From assembly GCA_030431525.1 (NCBI GenBank), contig JAUIJC010000020.1, forward strand, positions 31,080 to 95,079: 64,000 nucleotides of DNA, written 5' to 3'. Under the pieces are notes generated by a model. The model saw only the letters and a list, made by a program, of their open reading frames with translations. It did no database searches and was not told the origin of the DNA. The DNA comes from Bacteroidia bacterium (GTDB taxonomy: Bacteria; Bacteroidota; Bacteroidia; Cytophagales; JAAEPT01). Shown piece after piece: positions 1 to 9,674 of the stretch (position 1 is the first letter of the stretch; each line of letters starts with the position of its first letter). Position numbers and translations under genes: made by a program.

Positions 1-1
1 T

Positions 2-3000
2 GAAAAATTGGTCTTGTTTGGCTATACGCTTCATCTGGAACCCGTCAGCCAGCTTTCCATGGTGGATTTTCTTGAGGATATTGGTGTTCGCAGGGAGGAC
101 GGAGAGCCGTTGATGAGTAGGGATGTTGGGGCGATTAAGCGCAGGCTGATGCGTCTGAACCTGCTGGTGGAACCACAAGGTGCCTATGGTAACATGACCA
201 TTGCGCCTGAATACTTCTCTACCTTATGGGATAAGGTGGCGGAGCATCCGAAGGTGGAGAAAATGGTTGAAGTTATTCGTCGGGAGTATCCAGTTTCCGT
301 GGAGGCATTTTTTAAGGAGGAGGATTTGCCGTCCTATATCAGGGAACTGAGGTTTTGCCTATTGATGGATGACGGGAAGCGGTTTGTTGAATTCTGGGAA
401 TACCTCAATCAGGAAGGACGCTTGGAAGACAGGGCCATTTTGCTGGAGCGAGTGTTTGGAAAGCCCTTCAATCCATACTATTTGGCCAAGGCCTCGACTA
501 CCATTCAAGCGGAAGTCATTCGCTTTTGGCTGGAGCGGAAGCTTCTCCATTTTGAGGATTGGGGACCTGTGCAGGAGGTCTTGGAGGAAAAGGCCAAGAG
601 CCTCGACAATTTTGAGTTTTCCCCGTATTTCAAACAGCAATTGAGCTACGCCCTCATGACTGGAGTTGGCGTAGAGGAGGGCTTGAAAGAAGAAGATTAC
701 AGGGCTGATTTGTTACCTTATATTGGCTGGGAGGCTTTTTTGAAAGGGAATAATGAGAAGGCGATTCTCGCTTTTGAAAAGGGATTGTCCGAGATCAAAA
801 AGCGGGAAGGCAAGCATCACGATTTTTTCAGCCAGCCTTATGCGCCATTCTTCATTTTGAGTTTGATCAAAACGCAGGATCCTGCTCAATGGCAGCTGGC
901 CGAAAAATATTTAAAGCAAGGAAAGGAAATTTTGGGCCGTGAGGTGCTCCGCGCCATTCTGGCTTTCCTTCAAAACGATTCTGAAAAGGGCTTTACCTTG
1001 GTGTGGAAACCCCGTCAAGGTGATGTCCTTACGGAAATCATTTATTGTCACTGTTGTCTGTGGTTTTGTCCTGAAGAATTGCAGGATCCAGATATTTTAA
1101 AGGAACTCTCCACATTGTTGGAACGCGCCAAATCGGCCAAGCTGAATTGGGCGGTGATGGAATTGACCACCATTTTGGTGGAGATTCAAGGAGAGGAGTC
1201 GCCTCTAAAGGAGGAGCTGGAAAGCATCACATCCGATTCCAAATTCGTCAGTATTAAGTCTTGCATCCAAAGGGTGCCTGAGTGGCAACGTGCCCTTAAG
1301 GCATTGGAGTCTATTTCCTCGGATCAGCCACGCAAAAGGTCGGATGCTTCGGCCAATGAAAGTCGTGTGGTGTGGTTGATAGACCCGCTCAACCAAGAGA
1401 TTCAGCCAAAGTTACAGAAGCTTGGAAAAAGTGGTTGGTCATTGGGTAGGAATATCGCCCTGAAAACCCTGAGGGAGAATGGCGCGGAAGGGATGACGGA
1501 TCAGGATCGCCGAATCGCTTCAGCAATCGTTACTGAGGTGACGGGTTATGGCTATGGCCAAGGTGAGAATTTCCATTGGGATGAGGAAAAAGCCCTTCGG
1601 GAAATGGTGGGTCACCCTCTGCTTTTCCTTTATGATGCGCCAAAAGTGGCTTGCGAACTGGTCTTGGGAAAACCCGAATTGGAGGTCAGCCAAAACGAGG
1701 AAGGCTTCATGATTGAAATCACAGAGGATTCCTCAGAGACGGGTATTCGCTGTGTGAAGGAAACGCCCACCCGTTTCAAATTGATTGATATTACCCCGAC
1801 GCACGTTCGGGTGTTTAACGCCTTGGGTGGCGATCGCCTGCAAGTGCCGAAGGAAGGCGCTGGCCAAGTAGCTAATATTTTGGGTTCCCTTTCACGTCTG
1901 ATGACGGTGCACTCGGATTTGGAACAAAGCACTGCAACTGCTGTCGAATGTGAGCCGGACACCATTCCCCATGTGCATTTATTGCCTGTGGGAGATGGTT
2001 TTAAGTTGGAGATCTTCACCAAGCCCTTTAGGGATTTTCCTCCTTATTTTCATCCCGGCGAAGGCCGTGAAAATGTTTTGGCTACGGATGCCCACCATCA
2101 AGCTTTCAAGGTGAGAAGGAGCCTTAAGGAAGAACGCCATCAGGCCATCGCCCTTGTGAAAAATAGTGTGGCTTTGTCCATGACGGATTCTGGAAATTGG
2201 GAATGGAACTTCCAGACGCCAGAATCTTGTTTGGAGGTCTTGTCCGATCTACAAGGACTTCAAAAGGACTGCATTTTGGAATGGCCGGAGGGTGAAAAAC
2301 TGAAAATCACTCATGCCATTTCTACTCAAGATTTATCCTTGAAAATCGGCAAAAAGAACAATTGGTTCAGCCTTTCTGGTGAGGTGCGATTGGATGACAA
2401 TAAGGTATTGTCACTGCAGGAATTGTTGCGAATGGTGGGGAATACCAATTCGCGATTCATTGCCCTAAGCGAAGGACAGTTTTTGGCATTGAGCGATAGC
2501 TTTAGAAAGCGCTTGAAAGAATTGGAGGTGTACACCAATAAGGATGGTCAAGATTTGGTCATTCATCCGTTAGTGAGCGGAGCCCTTGAGGACTTCACCA
2601 AAGAGGTGGGGAACCTCAATGTGGATTCCGCTTGGAAGGAACAGTTGGAGCGTCTGAAGTCCATTCGTTCTCATTTACCAGATGTGCCGTCAACCCTACA
2701 AGCTGATTTGCGAAGCTATCAGGAAGAGGGTTATCACTGGTTGTCTCAGCTGTGTTACTGGGGCGTTGGAGCCTGTTTGGCCGATGATATGGGTTTGGGT
2801 AAAACCCTTCAGGCCATTTCCCTGATGCTGGAAAAGGCGTCCAATGGGCCGTCATTGGTTATCGCTCCTTCCTCGGTTTGTCCGAACTGGGTCAAGGAGG
2901 TGGGTAAGTTCGCGCCTACGCTTAATGTCCAACTTTTTGGAGAGGGCGACCGCAAGGAGACGATAGAAAATCTGGGCAAGTTTGATTTGCTTGTGGTTAG

Positions 3001-4075
3001 CTACGGGCTTTTGATTTCGGAAGACGAATTGTTGACCGAAAAGGATTGGAACATCATCTGTATTGATGAGGCTCAGGCGATTAAGAACGCCGGCACGAAA
3101 CGTTCCAAAACGGCCATGATGCTCAAGGGTGATTTCAGGATGTTGACCACCGGTACGCCTGTAGAAAACCATTTGGGTGAGTTGTGGAATTTGTTCCAGT
3201 TCTTGAATCCAGGCCTCTTGGGAAGTCTCAATCAGTTTAATGACCGTTTTGCTCTGCCGATTGAGCGCGACCGTGATTTGGAGCGCAAACACCAGCTCAA
3301 AAAACTCATTCATCCGTTTATCCTCCGCCGACGAAAAAATCAGGTGCTTGATGAATTGCCTGAGAAAACTGAGGTGACCCTTTCTGTGGAAATGGGCGAT
3401 GAGGAAACACATTTCTATGAAGCCCTTCGCAGGGATTCTCTCCAAAAGTTGGAGGAGATGCAAGGGGAGGCCTCCGGCCAACAATTCCAGATTTTGGCCG
3501 AGCTCACTAAGCTTCGTCAAGCATCCTGCCACCCGCGTTTGGTCGCCAAGGATTCCGCCATTCCTAGTTCAAAGCTTGAGCTGTTTGGCGAGTTGTTGCA
3601 GGAAATATTAGAGGGCGGACACAAGGTGTTGGTGTTTAGTCAGTTTGTCAGTCACCTCTCACTTATTCGTGAAAAGCTGGCCATGATGAAGGTGAGTTAC
3701 CAATATTTGGATGGCAGTACACCGCTCAAGAAAAGGGAGCAATCCATCGAGGACTTCCAATCTGGCAAAGGCGAGGTCTTCCTAATCAGCCTAAAAGCCG
3801 GAGGTGTTGGTCTCAACCTCACCGCCGCTGACTATGTCATCCACATGGATCCATGGTGGAACCCAGCCGTGGAGGACCAAGCGACGGACCGAGCGCACCG
3901 TATCGGTCAACAGCGCCCTGTCACCGTTTATCGATTAGTGACCAAAAACACCATTGAGGAGAAAATTGTAAAACTTCACCACGACAAGCGTGACCTTGCC
4001 GACTCCTTGTTGGAAGGAACTGAGGCCAGCGGAAAGCTCAGTGCCAATGAGTTGTTGGATTTGATGAAGGAGTAA
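2..4075 (+). CDS. SNF2-family DNA helicase/translocase (5' end outside window)
   Basis: An ATP-dependent DNA translocase of the SNF2 family. The frame stays open to the left edge; the first usable start in view is a TTG at 8, so the true start is probably upstream. Counting from that TTG, residues 1 to about 890 are a long N-terminal region I cannot assign (its first 50 residues look helix-turn-helix-like). The last 450 residues carry the whole motor: Walker A DMGLGKT near 928, motif II DEAQ near 1019, TTGTPVEN, the ILRRRK linker, GGVGLNLT and the arginine-finger motif QATDRAHRIGQ near 1292. DEAQ replaces the commoner DEGH/DEAH. It stands alone, followed by a hairpin repeat. Bacterial members are linked to transcription, repair or phage defence; nothing here decides which. 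Family call is secure, role unknown. Confidence 0.93.
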   Translation, partial: EKLVLFGYTLHLEPVSQLSMVDFLEDIGVRREDGEPLMSRDVGAIKRRLMRLNLLVEPQGAYGNMTIAPEYFSTLWDKVAEHPKVEKMVEVIRREYPVSVEAFFKEEDLPSYIRELRFCLLMDDGKRFVEFWEYLNQEGRLEDRAILLERVFGKPFNPYYLAKASTTIQAEVIRFWLERKLLHFEDWGPVQEVLEEKAKSLDNFEFSPYFKQQLSYALMTGVGVEEGLKEEDYRADLLPYIGWEAFLKGNNEKAILAFEKGLSEIKKREGKHHDFFSQPYAPFFILSLIKTQDPAQWQLAEKYLKQGKEILGREVLRAILAFLQNDSEKGFTLVWKPRQGDVLTEIIYCHCCLWFCPEELQDPDILKELSTLLERAKSAKLNWAVMELTTILVEIQGEESPLKEELESITSDSKFVSIKSCIQRVPEWQRALKALESISSDQPRKRSDASANESRVVWLIDPLNQEIQPKLQKLGKSGWSLGRNIALKTLRENGAEGMTDQDRRIASAIVTEVTGYGYGQGENFHWDEEKALREMVGHPLLFLYDAPKVACELVLGKPELEVSQNEEGFMIEITEDSSETGIRCVKETPTRFKLIDITPTHVRVFNALGGDRLQVPKEGAGQVANILGSLSRLMTVHSDLEQSTATAVECEPDTIPHVHLLPVGDGFKLEIFTKPFRDFPPYFHPGEGRENVLATDAHHQAFKVRRSLKEERHQAIALVKNSVALSMTDSGNWEWNFQTPESCLEVLSDLQGLQKDCILEWPEGEKLKITHAISTQDLSLKIGKKNNWFSLSGEVRLDDNKVLSLQELLRMVGNTNSRFIALSEGQFLALSDSFRKRLKELEVYTNKDGQDLVIHPLVSGALEDFTKEVGNLNVDSAWKEQLERLKSIRSHLPDVPSTLQADLRSYQEEGYHWLSQLCYWGVGACLADDMGLGKTLQAISLMLEKASNGPSLVIAPSSVCPNWVKEVGKFAPTLNVQLFGEGDRKETIENLGKFDLLVVSYGLLISEDELLTEKDWNIICIDEAQAIKNAGTKRSKTAMMLKGDFRMLTTGTPVENHLGELWNLFQFLNPGLLGSLNQFNDRFALPIERDRDLERKHQLKKLIHPFILRRRKNQVLDELPEKTEVTLSVEMGDEETHFYEALRRDSLQKLEEMQGEASGQQFQILAELTKLRQASCHPRLVAKDSAIPSSKLELFGELLQEILEGGHKVLVFSQFVSHLSLIREKLAMMKVSYQYLDGSTPLKKREQSIEDFQSGKGEVFLISLKAGGVGLNLTAADYVIHMDPWWNPAVEDQATDRAHRIGQQRPVTVYRLVTKNTIEEKIVKLHHDKRDLADSLLEGTEASGKLSANELLDLMKE

Positions 4076-4110
4076 GCGCTTCCTGAAAAAAAAATAGGCT
4101 GTAACATTCT

Positions 4111-4160
4111 CCTCCCCTTGGATAAGGGGAGGACAGAGGAGGGGTTGACCCACCCAAAAA
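4111..4160. repeat. GC-rich intergenic hairpin repeat
   Basis: A perfect 9-bp stem (CCTCCCCTT, loop GGAT, AAGGGGAGG, 4111-4132) is followed by GAGGAGGGGTTGACCCACCC. Sequences of this style are scattered between genes in many Bacteroidota genomes. It may also act as a transcription end for the helicase gene, but no T-run follows the stem directly. Confidence 0.6.
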
Positions 4161-4170
4161 AAGTAAACCC

Positions 4171-4932
4171 ATGCAAATTATCGACCTGTCCAAGACCATC
4201 GAATACAAGAAAGAAGACCCTTGGTTTATGCGCATCAAAGTGAAGAACTTTTCGCATAAACGGAGCAAGTTCTTGATTCGCTTTTTCCTTGGATTGCCCA
4301 AGAAGCTGTTCCCAAAAAACTTCGAGGGATGGGCGGACGACAAGATTGTGAGCATGGGCGTTCATGCCTCCACCCATATCGATGCACCTTGGCATTACAG
4401 TCCAACGGTTGGGGGCAAAAAGGCAAAAACCATTGATGAGATTCCCTTGGAATGGCTTCATGGTGAAGGTGTGGTGTTGGATATGACCCACAAAGCTGAT
4501 TTTGATGAAATCACCTTGGAGGATGTCCAAAAGGACCTTGAAAAATCTGGAGCCAAGCTTAAAGCCGGAACCATCGTTTTGATTCGCACTGACCGTGACA
4601 AGCTCACAGGGGAGGATTTTGTCAATAAGGGAACAGGCATGAGCAAGGAGGCGACCGAATGGCTGATTGACCAAGGCATCAAGGTGATGGGCATTGACCA
4701 ATGGGGCTTTGATTTACCACTCCGACATTTGGTGGCCGAGGCCAAAAAACACCAAGACCCCGATATGTTTTGGAAGGCTCATTTGGTGGGGCAGGAAAAG
4801 GAATACCTCCACATGGAGCAATTGACCAACCTCAAAGCCCTGCCATCTCATGGGTTTAAAGTCTCGGTTTTTCCATTGAAAATCAAGGGCGCTTCAGGGG
4901 CTCCGGCAAGGGTGGTGGCAATGGTTGAGTAG
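4171..4932 (+). CDS. Cyclase family protein (kynurenine formamidase-like hydrolase)
   Basis: A 253-residue member of the cyclase/KynB family (PF04199), metal-dependent hydrolases acting on formamides or related amides and esters. The family metal motif HxGTHxDxPxH appears as HASTHIDAPWH at about residues 67-77, with Ser replacing the usual Gly, and the later segment GIDQWGFD fits the family's C-terminal part. The N-terminal 50 residues are longer and more basic than in KynB. There is no kynurenine pathway gene nearby, so the substrate is open. It is a single gene between the hairpin repeat and an unrelated membrane protein. Confidence 0.82.
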   Translation: MQIIDLSKTIEYKKEDPWFMRIKVKNFSHKRSKFLIRFFLGLPKKLFPKNFEGWADDKIVSMGVHASTHIDAPWHYSPTVGGKKAKTIDEIPLEWLHGEGVVLDMTHKADFDEITLEDVQKDLEKSGAKLKAGTIVLIRTDRDKLTGEDFVNKGTGMSKEATEWLIDQGIKVMGIDQWGFDLPLRHLVAEAKKHQDPDMFWKAHLVGQEKEYLHMEQLTNLKALPSHGFKVSVFPLKIKGASGAPARVVAMVE

Positions 4933-4955
4933 AATATAAAATCAAACAAGAAGGT

Positions 4956-5732
4956 ATGTTGGGAGGGTTGTTGGCTGTTTCAATTCTGATTTTGCTGTTT
5001 CTTATCATGCGGTATTCTCTCAAGAATCTTGATAAGGAAAATGAACAATCAAAGGATACTGATATTCCTGATGGTTATTTGTACGATGAAGATTCAGGTA
5101 CTTTAGTTACCGTGGAAGAGATAGAAAATGGTGAGGTTCCACAGGGAAGAACTGCAAGGGTGAAAAGCCAAGAGGAGATTGAGGCGATTTATGATGGGGA
5201 TGAGAAAGAAATCAAGCTTGTTGAGAATACCTTGAGGGAAAAGGCCATTGAGATACTTCAATCAGAAGAAGAAGATTTCTTGAATGTTTTGGAAGGATTG
5301 AGTTTGTTGGCTCTTTATTCCGAGTGGGCAGTTGACGAGGATGTCTACAAGTTGAGTGAAAAGCTGATTGTAGGGCTTTTGGAAGTTCAGTTGGGCACTG
5401 ACCGAGCTTCCTATTCTGATGAGCAATTAATCTTCGTGTTGCGTCTGGATGGTGATTATGGCCATTATGTTTTCGAACAACAATCATCAGAAGGCTGGAT
5501 TCAATCTGTTTTATCAGGCAGTAAGGGTCCTAAGATTGAAGGGTTTGACACCCATATTATCCAAGAAGTTAGGCCTGACGAAGAATTGTCATTTCTTCAG
5601 CCTTTCAAAAACTCAAAATATCTTGCATTGGAATTGGTTCGAAACTTTTTGGTTGTTAAGACAACTCGACAAGCCAATTTGAAAGATTTTCACACGATTA
5701 TGTGTAATCTTGAAAAATGCTTGGATGCGTAG
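4956..5732 (+). CDS. Hypothetical membrane-anchored acidic protein
   Basis: I do not recognise this 258-residue protein. Residues 2-19 form one hydrophobic segment followed by RYSLK, which suggests a single N-terminal membrane anchor with a soluble domain. That domain is acidic (many Glu/Asp from 25 to 110) and ends in a helical, Leu-rich part. It lies 23 bp after the cyclase gene on the same strand and could be co-transcribed. No catalytic motif is visible. Confidence 0.7.
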   Translation: MLGGLLAVSILILLFLIMRYSLKNLDKENEQSKDTDIPDGYLYDEDSGTLVTVEEIENGEVPQGRTARVKSQEEIEAIYDGDEKEIKLVENTLREKAIEILQSEEEDFLNVLEGLSLLALYSEWAVDEDVYKLSEKLIVGLLEVQLGTDRASYSDEQLIFVLRLDGDYGHYVFEQQSSEGWIQSVLSGSKGPKIEGFDTHIIQEVRPDEELSFLQPFKNSKYLALELVRNFLVVKTTRQANLKDFHTIMCNLEKCLDA

Positions 5733-5871
5733 TTCCAACGAAGAATAGTGGTTGGAAGGAATTAGTGTATGGCCTTTTAAAAAGGGATGCCACTTTTTCA
5801 AGGAAGAAGTTGGCCGTGGGGAACTAAACGAACAGTTCTGCCCCTTTATAGATTGAGGCAAAAGACCCGTC

Positions 5872-8286
5872 ATGAAATTAAAGATAAGAGATAAAGAGTT
5901 TGACATACAGTTCACCCGTAAGAACATCCTAAAGTACGGAGGGATATCCTTTGCCGTACTTTTTTTGTTGGGTTTGCTGAGTGTATTCGGGCTCTATTTT
6001 GCGGTGTCGGCAGGATTCTTTGGGCCGATTCCTAATAAGGAGGAGTTGAAAAATGTGAAGCACCAGCAAGCCTCTGAGGTTTATTCGGCTGATGGCGTGC
6101 TTTTGGGTCGCTACTTTAAGGAGAACCGAATCAATGTGAAAATTGAGCAGGTGCCAAAGGACTTGTTGGATGCTTTGGTGGCCACTGAGGACGCACGTTT
6201 TTATGAGCACGATGGGGTGGACAACCAGAGTTTGTTGAGGGTGTTTTTCAAGTCCATTTTGATGGGCAAAAAGTCGGCTGGTGGAGGAAGTACCATCACC
6301 CAGCAGTTGGCGAAAAACCTCTTTCCACGGAAGACGCATGGCATGCTGACCATGCCGGTGAACAAGCTCCGTGAGATGCAGGTTGCCAAATCCTTGGAGG
6401 AGATTTATTCCAAAAAGGAGATTTTGGAAATGTACCTCAACAAGGTGGCTTTCGGTGAGGATGTTTATGGGATTGGCGTGGCATCCAGCCGTTATTTTTC
6501 AAAGGATCCAAAGGAGCTTACCTTGAATGAGTCGGCCACTTTGGTGGGTATGCTAAAGGCGAATACCGCCTATAATCCAAGGCTTTATCCCGAGCGTTCG
6601 GAACAGCGACGCAATGTGGTGTTGGGCCAGATGGCCAAGTACGGCTATTTGACGGCTGAGAAAAAAGACTCCTTGCAAGCCATTCCGTTAGAGTTGAACT
6701 ACAAGCGTCTGGATCACCACGAGGGTTTGGCGCCTTATTTCAGGGAGCATCTTCGCAAGGAGCTGGACAAGTATTTTGAGGAGCATCCGAATGCCGAAGG
6801 CAAAAATTACAATCCATACACTGATGGCCTGAAAATCTACACGACCATTGATAGCCGATTGCAGGACATTGCTCAGGTTGCCGTGGAGAAGCGGACCAAG
6901 AGCTTACAAAAGCTTTTGAGGCAGGAGATGCGGGCCAATTCCAAGTATTGGAAGAAAACCTTGATGGATATCGCCAAGGAGTCTGACCGCTATAAAAAAT
7001 TGGTGGAGGAAGAGGACGACCCAGCGGTGCGCCGAAAGGTGATGACCACTCGTGTGCCGATGGAAATTTATGATCCATTGCTCGGCGAGGTGGATACATT
7101 GATGAGCCCGTTTGATTCCATCATTCATCGTTTGAGTGTGCTACAGGCTGGCTTTATGGCCATGGACCCAAGGGACGGTCGCATTATGGCTTGGGTGGGT
7201 GGTATTGACCATCGTCATTTCCCCTATGACCACGTGACTTCACAACGTCAGGTGGGCTCCACTTTTAAGCCTATTGTGTATGCCAACGCCCTCCGGCAGG
7301 AGATGGATCCTTGTGAATACATTTCGAATGAGCGCAGGGTTTATGAGGATTACAAGGATTGGTCACCTCGAAATTCTGGCGGAAAATACGATGGCTTTTA
7401 CACCATGAAAGGTGGCTTGGCCAATTCAGTGAATACCATTACCGCCGAGGTAATTATGAAGGGCGGTGTGGAGCGCACGGTGAACTTGGCCAAGGAAATG
7501 GGCATTACGGCTGACCTTCCGCCAGATCCATCGATCGGTTTGGGAACGGCATCCATTTCACTCTACGAAATGCTTGGCGCCTATACCGTTTTTGCGCACG
7601 AAGGGGAATATCACAAGCCGATTTTCGTGACCAAAATAACGGATGCCAAGGGCAATATCATTTACGAGGAGAAAGGCTATTCGAAGCAAGTTTTGCCGGA
7701 GGAAGAGGCGGATATGATCACTGAAATGCTTCGTTGTGTGGTTGATAGTGGAACGGCACGAAGACTTCGATATACCTATAAGTTTAAGGATGATATCGCT
7801 GGCAAAACCGGAACTACCCAGTACAATAAGGATGGTTGGTTTATTGGCTACACGCCGAGGTTGTTGGCAGGTGCATGGGTTGGTGCCGATGATTCAAGGG
7901 TGCATTTCAAATCGACCAGATATGGACAGGGTGCGAATACGGCCCTTCCGATTTGGGCCTATTTCTTCCATGAGGCAAAGAAGCAAAAGGAGATCAGCCT
8001 GACAGGATATTTCCCTGAGCCAACCTTGGATTGTCCGCTTTATGTTGATACGATTCCTTCGGAAAATCTCTTCGAGCGATTGAACATCAACATCCCGCCA
8101 CTGTTCAAAAGGAATGAAAGTTCAGGCGATGGCCCCGATTATAGGCGCTATCCAAAGAAGAAATACCAGATTAAGAAACAGCCCCAGAAACGTAAAAGCA
8201 ATCCGATTTTCAAGCCTCGGCGAAAGAAGCCTAAGCAATACAAAAAGAAGAAAAAGGATTGGAGGAATTTTGGGCGAAGGGGGTGA
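5872..8286 (+). CDS. Class A penicillin-binding protein (PBP1A-type)
   Basis: A bifunctional peptidoglycan synthase: glycosyltransferase 51 plus transpeptidase, anchored in the inner membrane with both domains in the periplasm. There is one membrane helix at about residues 22-47. The GT51 motif EDARFYEHDG starts near residue 106, and GGGSTITQQLAKN follows. Transpeptidase motifs are STFK with Ser463, SVN at 519-521 and KTGTT from 645. The last 50 residues are extremely Lys/Arg-rich, a tail seen in several Bacteroidota PBPs that could touch the envelope or DNA. The 804-residue length suits PBP1A. It is not in a cell-wall cluster. I leave the symbol empty because mrcA/pbpC-type subdivision is uncertain. 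Confidence 0.95.
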   Translation: MKLKIRDKEFDIQFTRKNILKYGGISFAVLFLLGLLSVFGLYFAVSAGFFGPIPNKEELKNVKHQQASEVYSADGVLLGRYFKENRINVKIEQVPKDLLDALVATEDARFYEHDGVDNQSLLRVFFKSILMGKKSAGGGSTITQQLAKNLFPRKTHGMLTMPVNKLREMQVAKSLEEIYSKKEILEMYLNKVAFGEDVYGIGVASSRYFSKDPKELTLNESATLVGMLKANTAYNPRLYPERSEQRRNVVLGQMAKYGYLTAEKKDSLQAIPLELNYKRLDHHEGLAPYFREHLRKELDKYFEEHPNAEGKNYNPYTDGLKIYTTIDSRLQDIAQVAVEKRTKSLQKLLRQEMRANSKYWKKTLMDIAKESDRYKKLVEEEDDPAVRRKVMTTRVPMEIYDPLLGEVDTLMSPFDSIIHRLSVLQAGFMAMDPRDGRIMAWVGGIDHRHFPYDHVTSQRQVGSTFKPIVYANALRQEMDPCEYISNERRVYEDYKDWSPRNSGGKYDGFYTMKGGLANSVNTITAEVIMKGGVERTVNLAKEMGITADLPPDPSIGLGTASISLYEMLGAYTVFAHEGEYHKPIFVTKITDAKGNIIYEEKGYSKQVLPEEEADMITEMLRCVVDSGTARRLRYTYKFKDDIAGKTGTTQYNKDGWFIGYTPRLLAGAWVGADDSRVHFKSTRYGQGANTALPIWAYFFHEAKKQKEISLTGYFPEPTLDCPLYVDTIPSENLFERLNINIPPLFKRNESSGDGPDYRRYPKKKYQIKKQPQKRKSNPIFKPRRKKPKQYKKKKKDWRNFGRRG

Positions 8287-8311
8287 TTGATTAAGTGATA
8301 ATTGGGAATTA

Positions 8312-8695
8312 ATGGACGAACAGCTTCTCATTAAATACTTGGATTTCCTTTGCAAGGAGGTTGAAAAATATCAAGCGGATAAAAGCCTTTCAGGGAATCA
8401 TATTGATAGCTTGAATATTGAACTGTTCAGGTTCAAGGATAAAGTAGTGGAAAGTGATTTACCAGAACAATGGCAAAAAAAAGTAGTTGAGTTTCAGATT
8501 CCAGAAAGTGCTGTCACCAAGAAAGGGATATTGTTTAGTGTTCTCTTTATCATCTTTGGAGGTATTGGAGGCTTTGCTTCCTACAGAAAACAGCAGGAAG
8601 AAATGCGTCAGAATTTGGGCAAGTTCAAGGTGGATTTGCAGAATCTGAAAATGCGGATTCAGTCGAGTTTTTTCGAGGAAGCCGAAATCAAATAA
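8312..8695 (+). CDS. Small membrane protein, unknown function
   Basis: An unrecognised 127-residue protein starting 25 bp after the PBP gene on the same strand. Residues 1-70 are soluble and charged, 73-92 form one hydrophobic segment (ILFSVLFIIFGGIGGF), and the remainder is a basic, probably helical tail. The layout suggests a single-pass membrane protein. Co-transcription with the PBP gene is possible but unproven. Confidence 0.65.
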   Translation: MDEQLLIKYLDFLCKEVEKYQADKSLSGNHIDSLNIELFRFKDKVVESDLPEQWQKKVVEFQIPESAVTKKGILFSVLFIIFGGIGGFASYRKQQEEMRQNLGKFKVDLQNLKMRIQSSFFEEAEIK

Positions 8696-8706
8696 TTACA
8701 CTTTTT

Positions 8707-8824
8707 AGATCCTTCCTTCGTCAGGATGACAGCCCGTTTTTCAAAAGAGCATGTTTCAGGCACCCATTTTTTTAAGGAGTGATTGTACAAAGAGTGGTCT
8801 GTCATCCTGACGAAGGAAGGATCT
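8707..8824. repeat. 26-bp perfect inverted repeat pair (dispersed intergenic repeat)
   Basis: Positions 8707-8732 (AGATCCTTCCTTCGTCAGGA followed by TGACAG) are exactly complementary to 8799-8824. The spacer is 66 bp. The same GTCATCCTGACGAAGGAAGGATCT word is a well-known dispersed repeat in Bacteroidota genomes. It lies just before the alkD-like gene, so translation through the right arm creates a false N-terminal extension. Confidence 0.85.
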
Positions 8825-8854
8825 GATAGAAAACAACGCTATTTCATTCTCCCC

Positions 8855-9520
8855 ATGAATTTCCTCTCCACCTCCCGCCTTCAATTTGAACAATACGCCA
8901 ACCCAGCAGACATGGAGCCGATGGCTCAATACATGCGGAATCAATTTTCCTTTTTGGGGCTTAAAGCTCCAATTCGAAGAAAGTTGCAGACTGAAATCTT
9001 GAAGGAATTTCCCATTAAAAATGTCATCGAGCTAAGGGAAACAGTCCAAACTCTATGGTCTCAGGAGGAACGGGAATTCCAGTATTTCGCCCTCGACCTG
9101 CTTGACAAACGGAAAAAGCTGTGGGATGAAGAAATGCTTCCCTTGATGGAGGAAATGATTTTGGACCGTTCGTGGTGGGATACTGTAGATTTGATTGCTG
9201 GGAAATTATTGGGGTATTATTTTCAGCGATTCCCTGAAGGAAAACAGGAGTTTGCGAATAAATGTCTGTTCCATGATGATTTCTGGATGAACCGAACGGG
9301 CATCCTTTTTCAGCTGAAATACAAAGAAAAAACGGATACCCAGCTTTTGACTCAGCACATTTTGAGACATAAGGATTCTGATGAGTTCTTTTTACAGAAA
9401 GCGATTGGTTGGGTCTTGAGAGAGTATGGGAAAACCAATCCCGACTTTGTGTTGGGTTTTGTGAAAGAATATGAATTGAAGCCCTTGAGTCGGAGGGAAG
9501 CGCTGAAGCATTTGAAATAG
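8855..9520 (+). CDS. DNA alkylation repair protein (AlkD-like HEAT-repeat glycosylase)
   Basis: A 221-residue protein of the AlkC/AlkD superfamily (PF08713), which excises alkylated purines with a HEAT-like helical scaffold. The N-terminal pattern YMRNQFSFLGLKAPIRR and the central WWDTVDLIAG (about residues 101-110) are family hallmarks; the latter holds the Trp-Asp pair at the active site. I start at the ATG at 8855, because an earlier in-frame start at 8783 would translate the intergenic repeat into an unconserved leader. It is monocistronic. Confidence 0.9.
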   Translation: MNFLSTSRLQFEQYANPADMEPMAQYMRNQFSFLGLKAPIRRKLQTEILKEFPIKNVIELRETVQTLWSQEEREFQYFALDLLDKRKKLWDEEMLPLMEEMILDRSWWDTVDLIAGKLLGYYFQRFPEGKQEFANKCLFHDDFWMNRTGILFQLKYKEKTDTQLLTQHILRHKDSDEFFLQKAIGWVLREYGKTNPDFVLGFVKEYELKPLSRREALKHLK

Positions 9521-9528
9521 AATTAGAG

Positions 9529-9651
9529 TTTTTTTAAACCACTGAGGGCACGGAGGAAGAGAGAGAAGGAGGCATCTAAATCTCAATAATTCTTGTATAT
9601 GAAAGAAGGTGGTCTCCTTACTTCCCTTCCTCTGTGGTCAAAAAAAACTTC
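9529..9651. repeat. Imperfect inverted intergenic repeat
   Basis: GTTTTTTTAAACCACTGAGG at 9528-9547 is mirrored, with mismatches, by TTCCTCTGTGGTCAAAAAAAAC near 9627-9650. The CCACTGAGGGCACGGAGG style is another dispersed repeat. It lies between the convergent alkD-like and GSCFA genes and could fold as a two-way transcription stop. Confidence 0.5.
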
Positions 9652-9674
9652 CTTACCAATAAATTTCCATGCGT

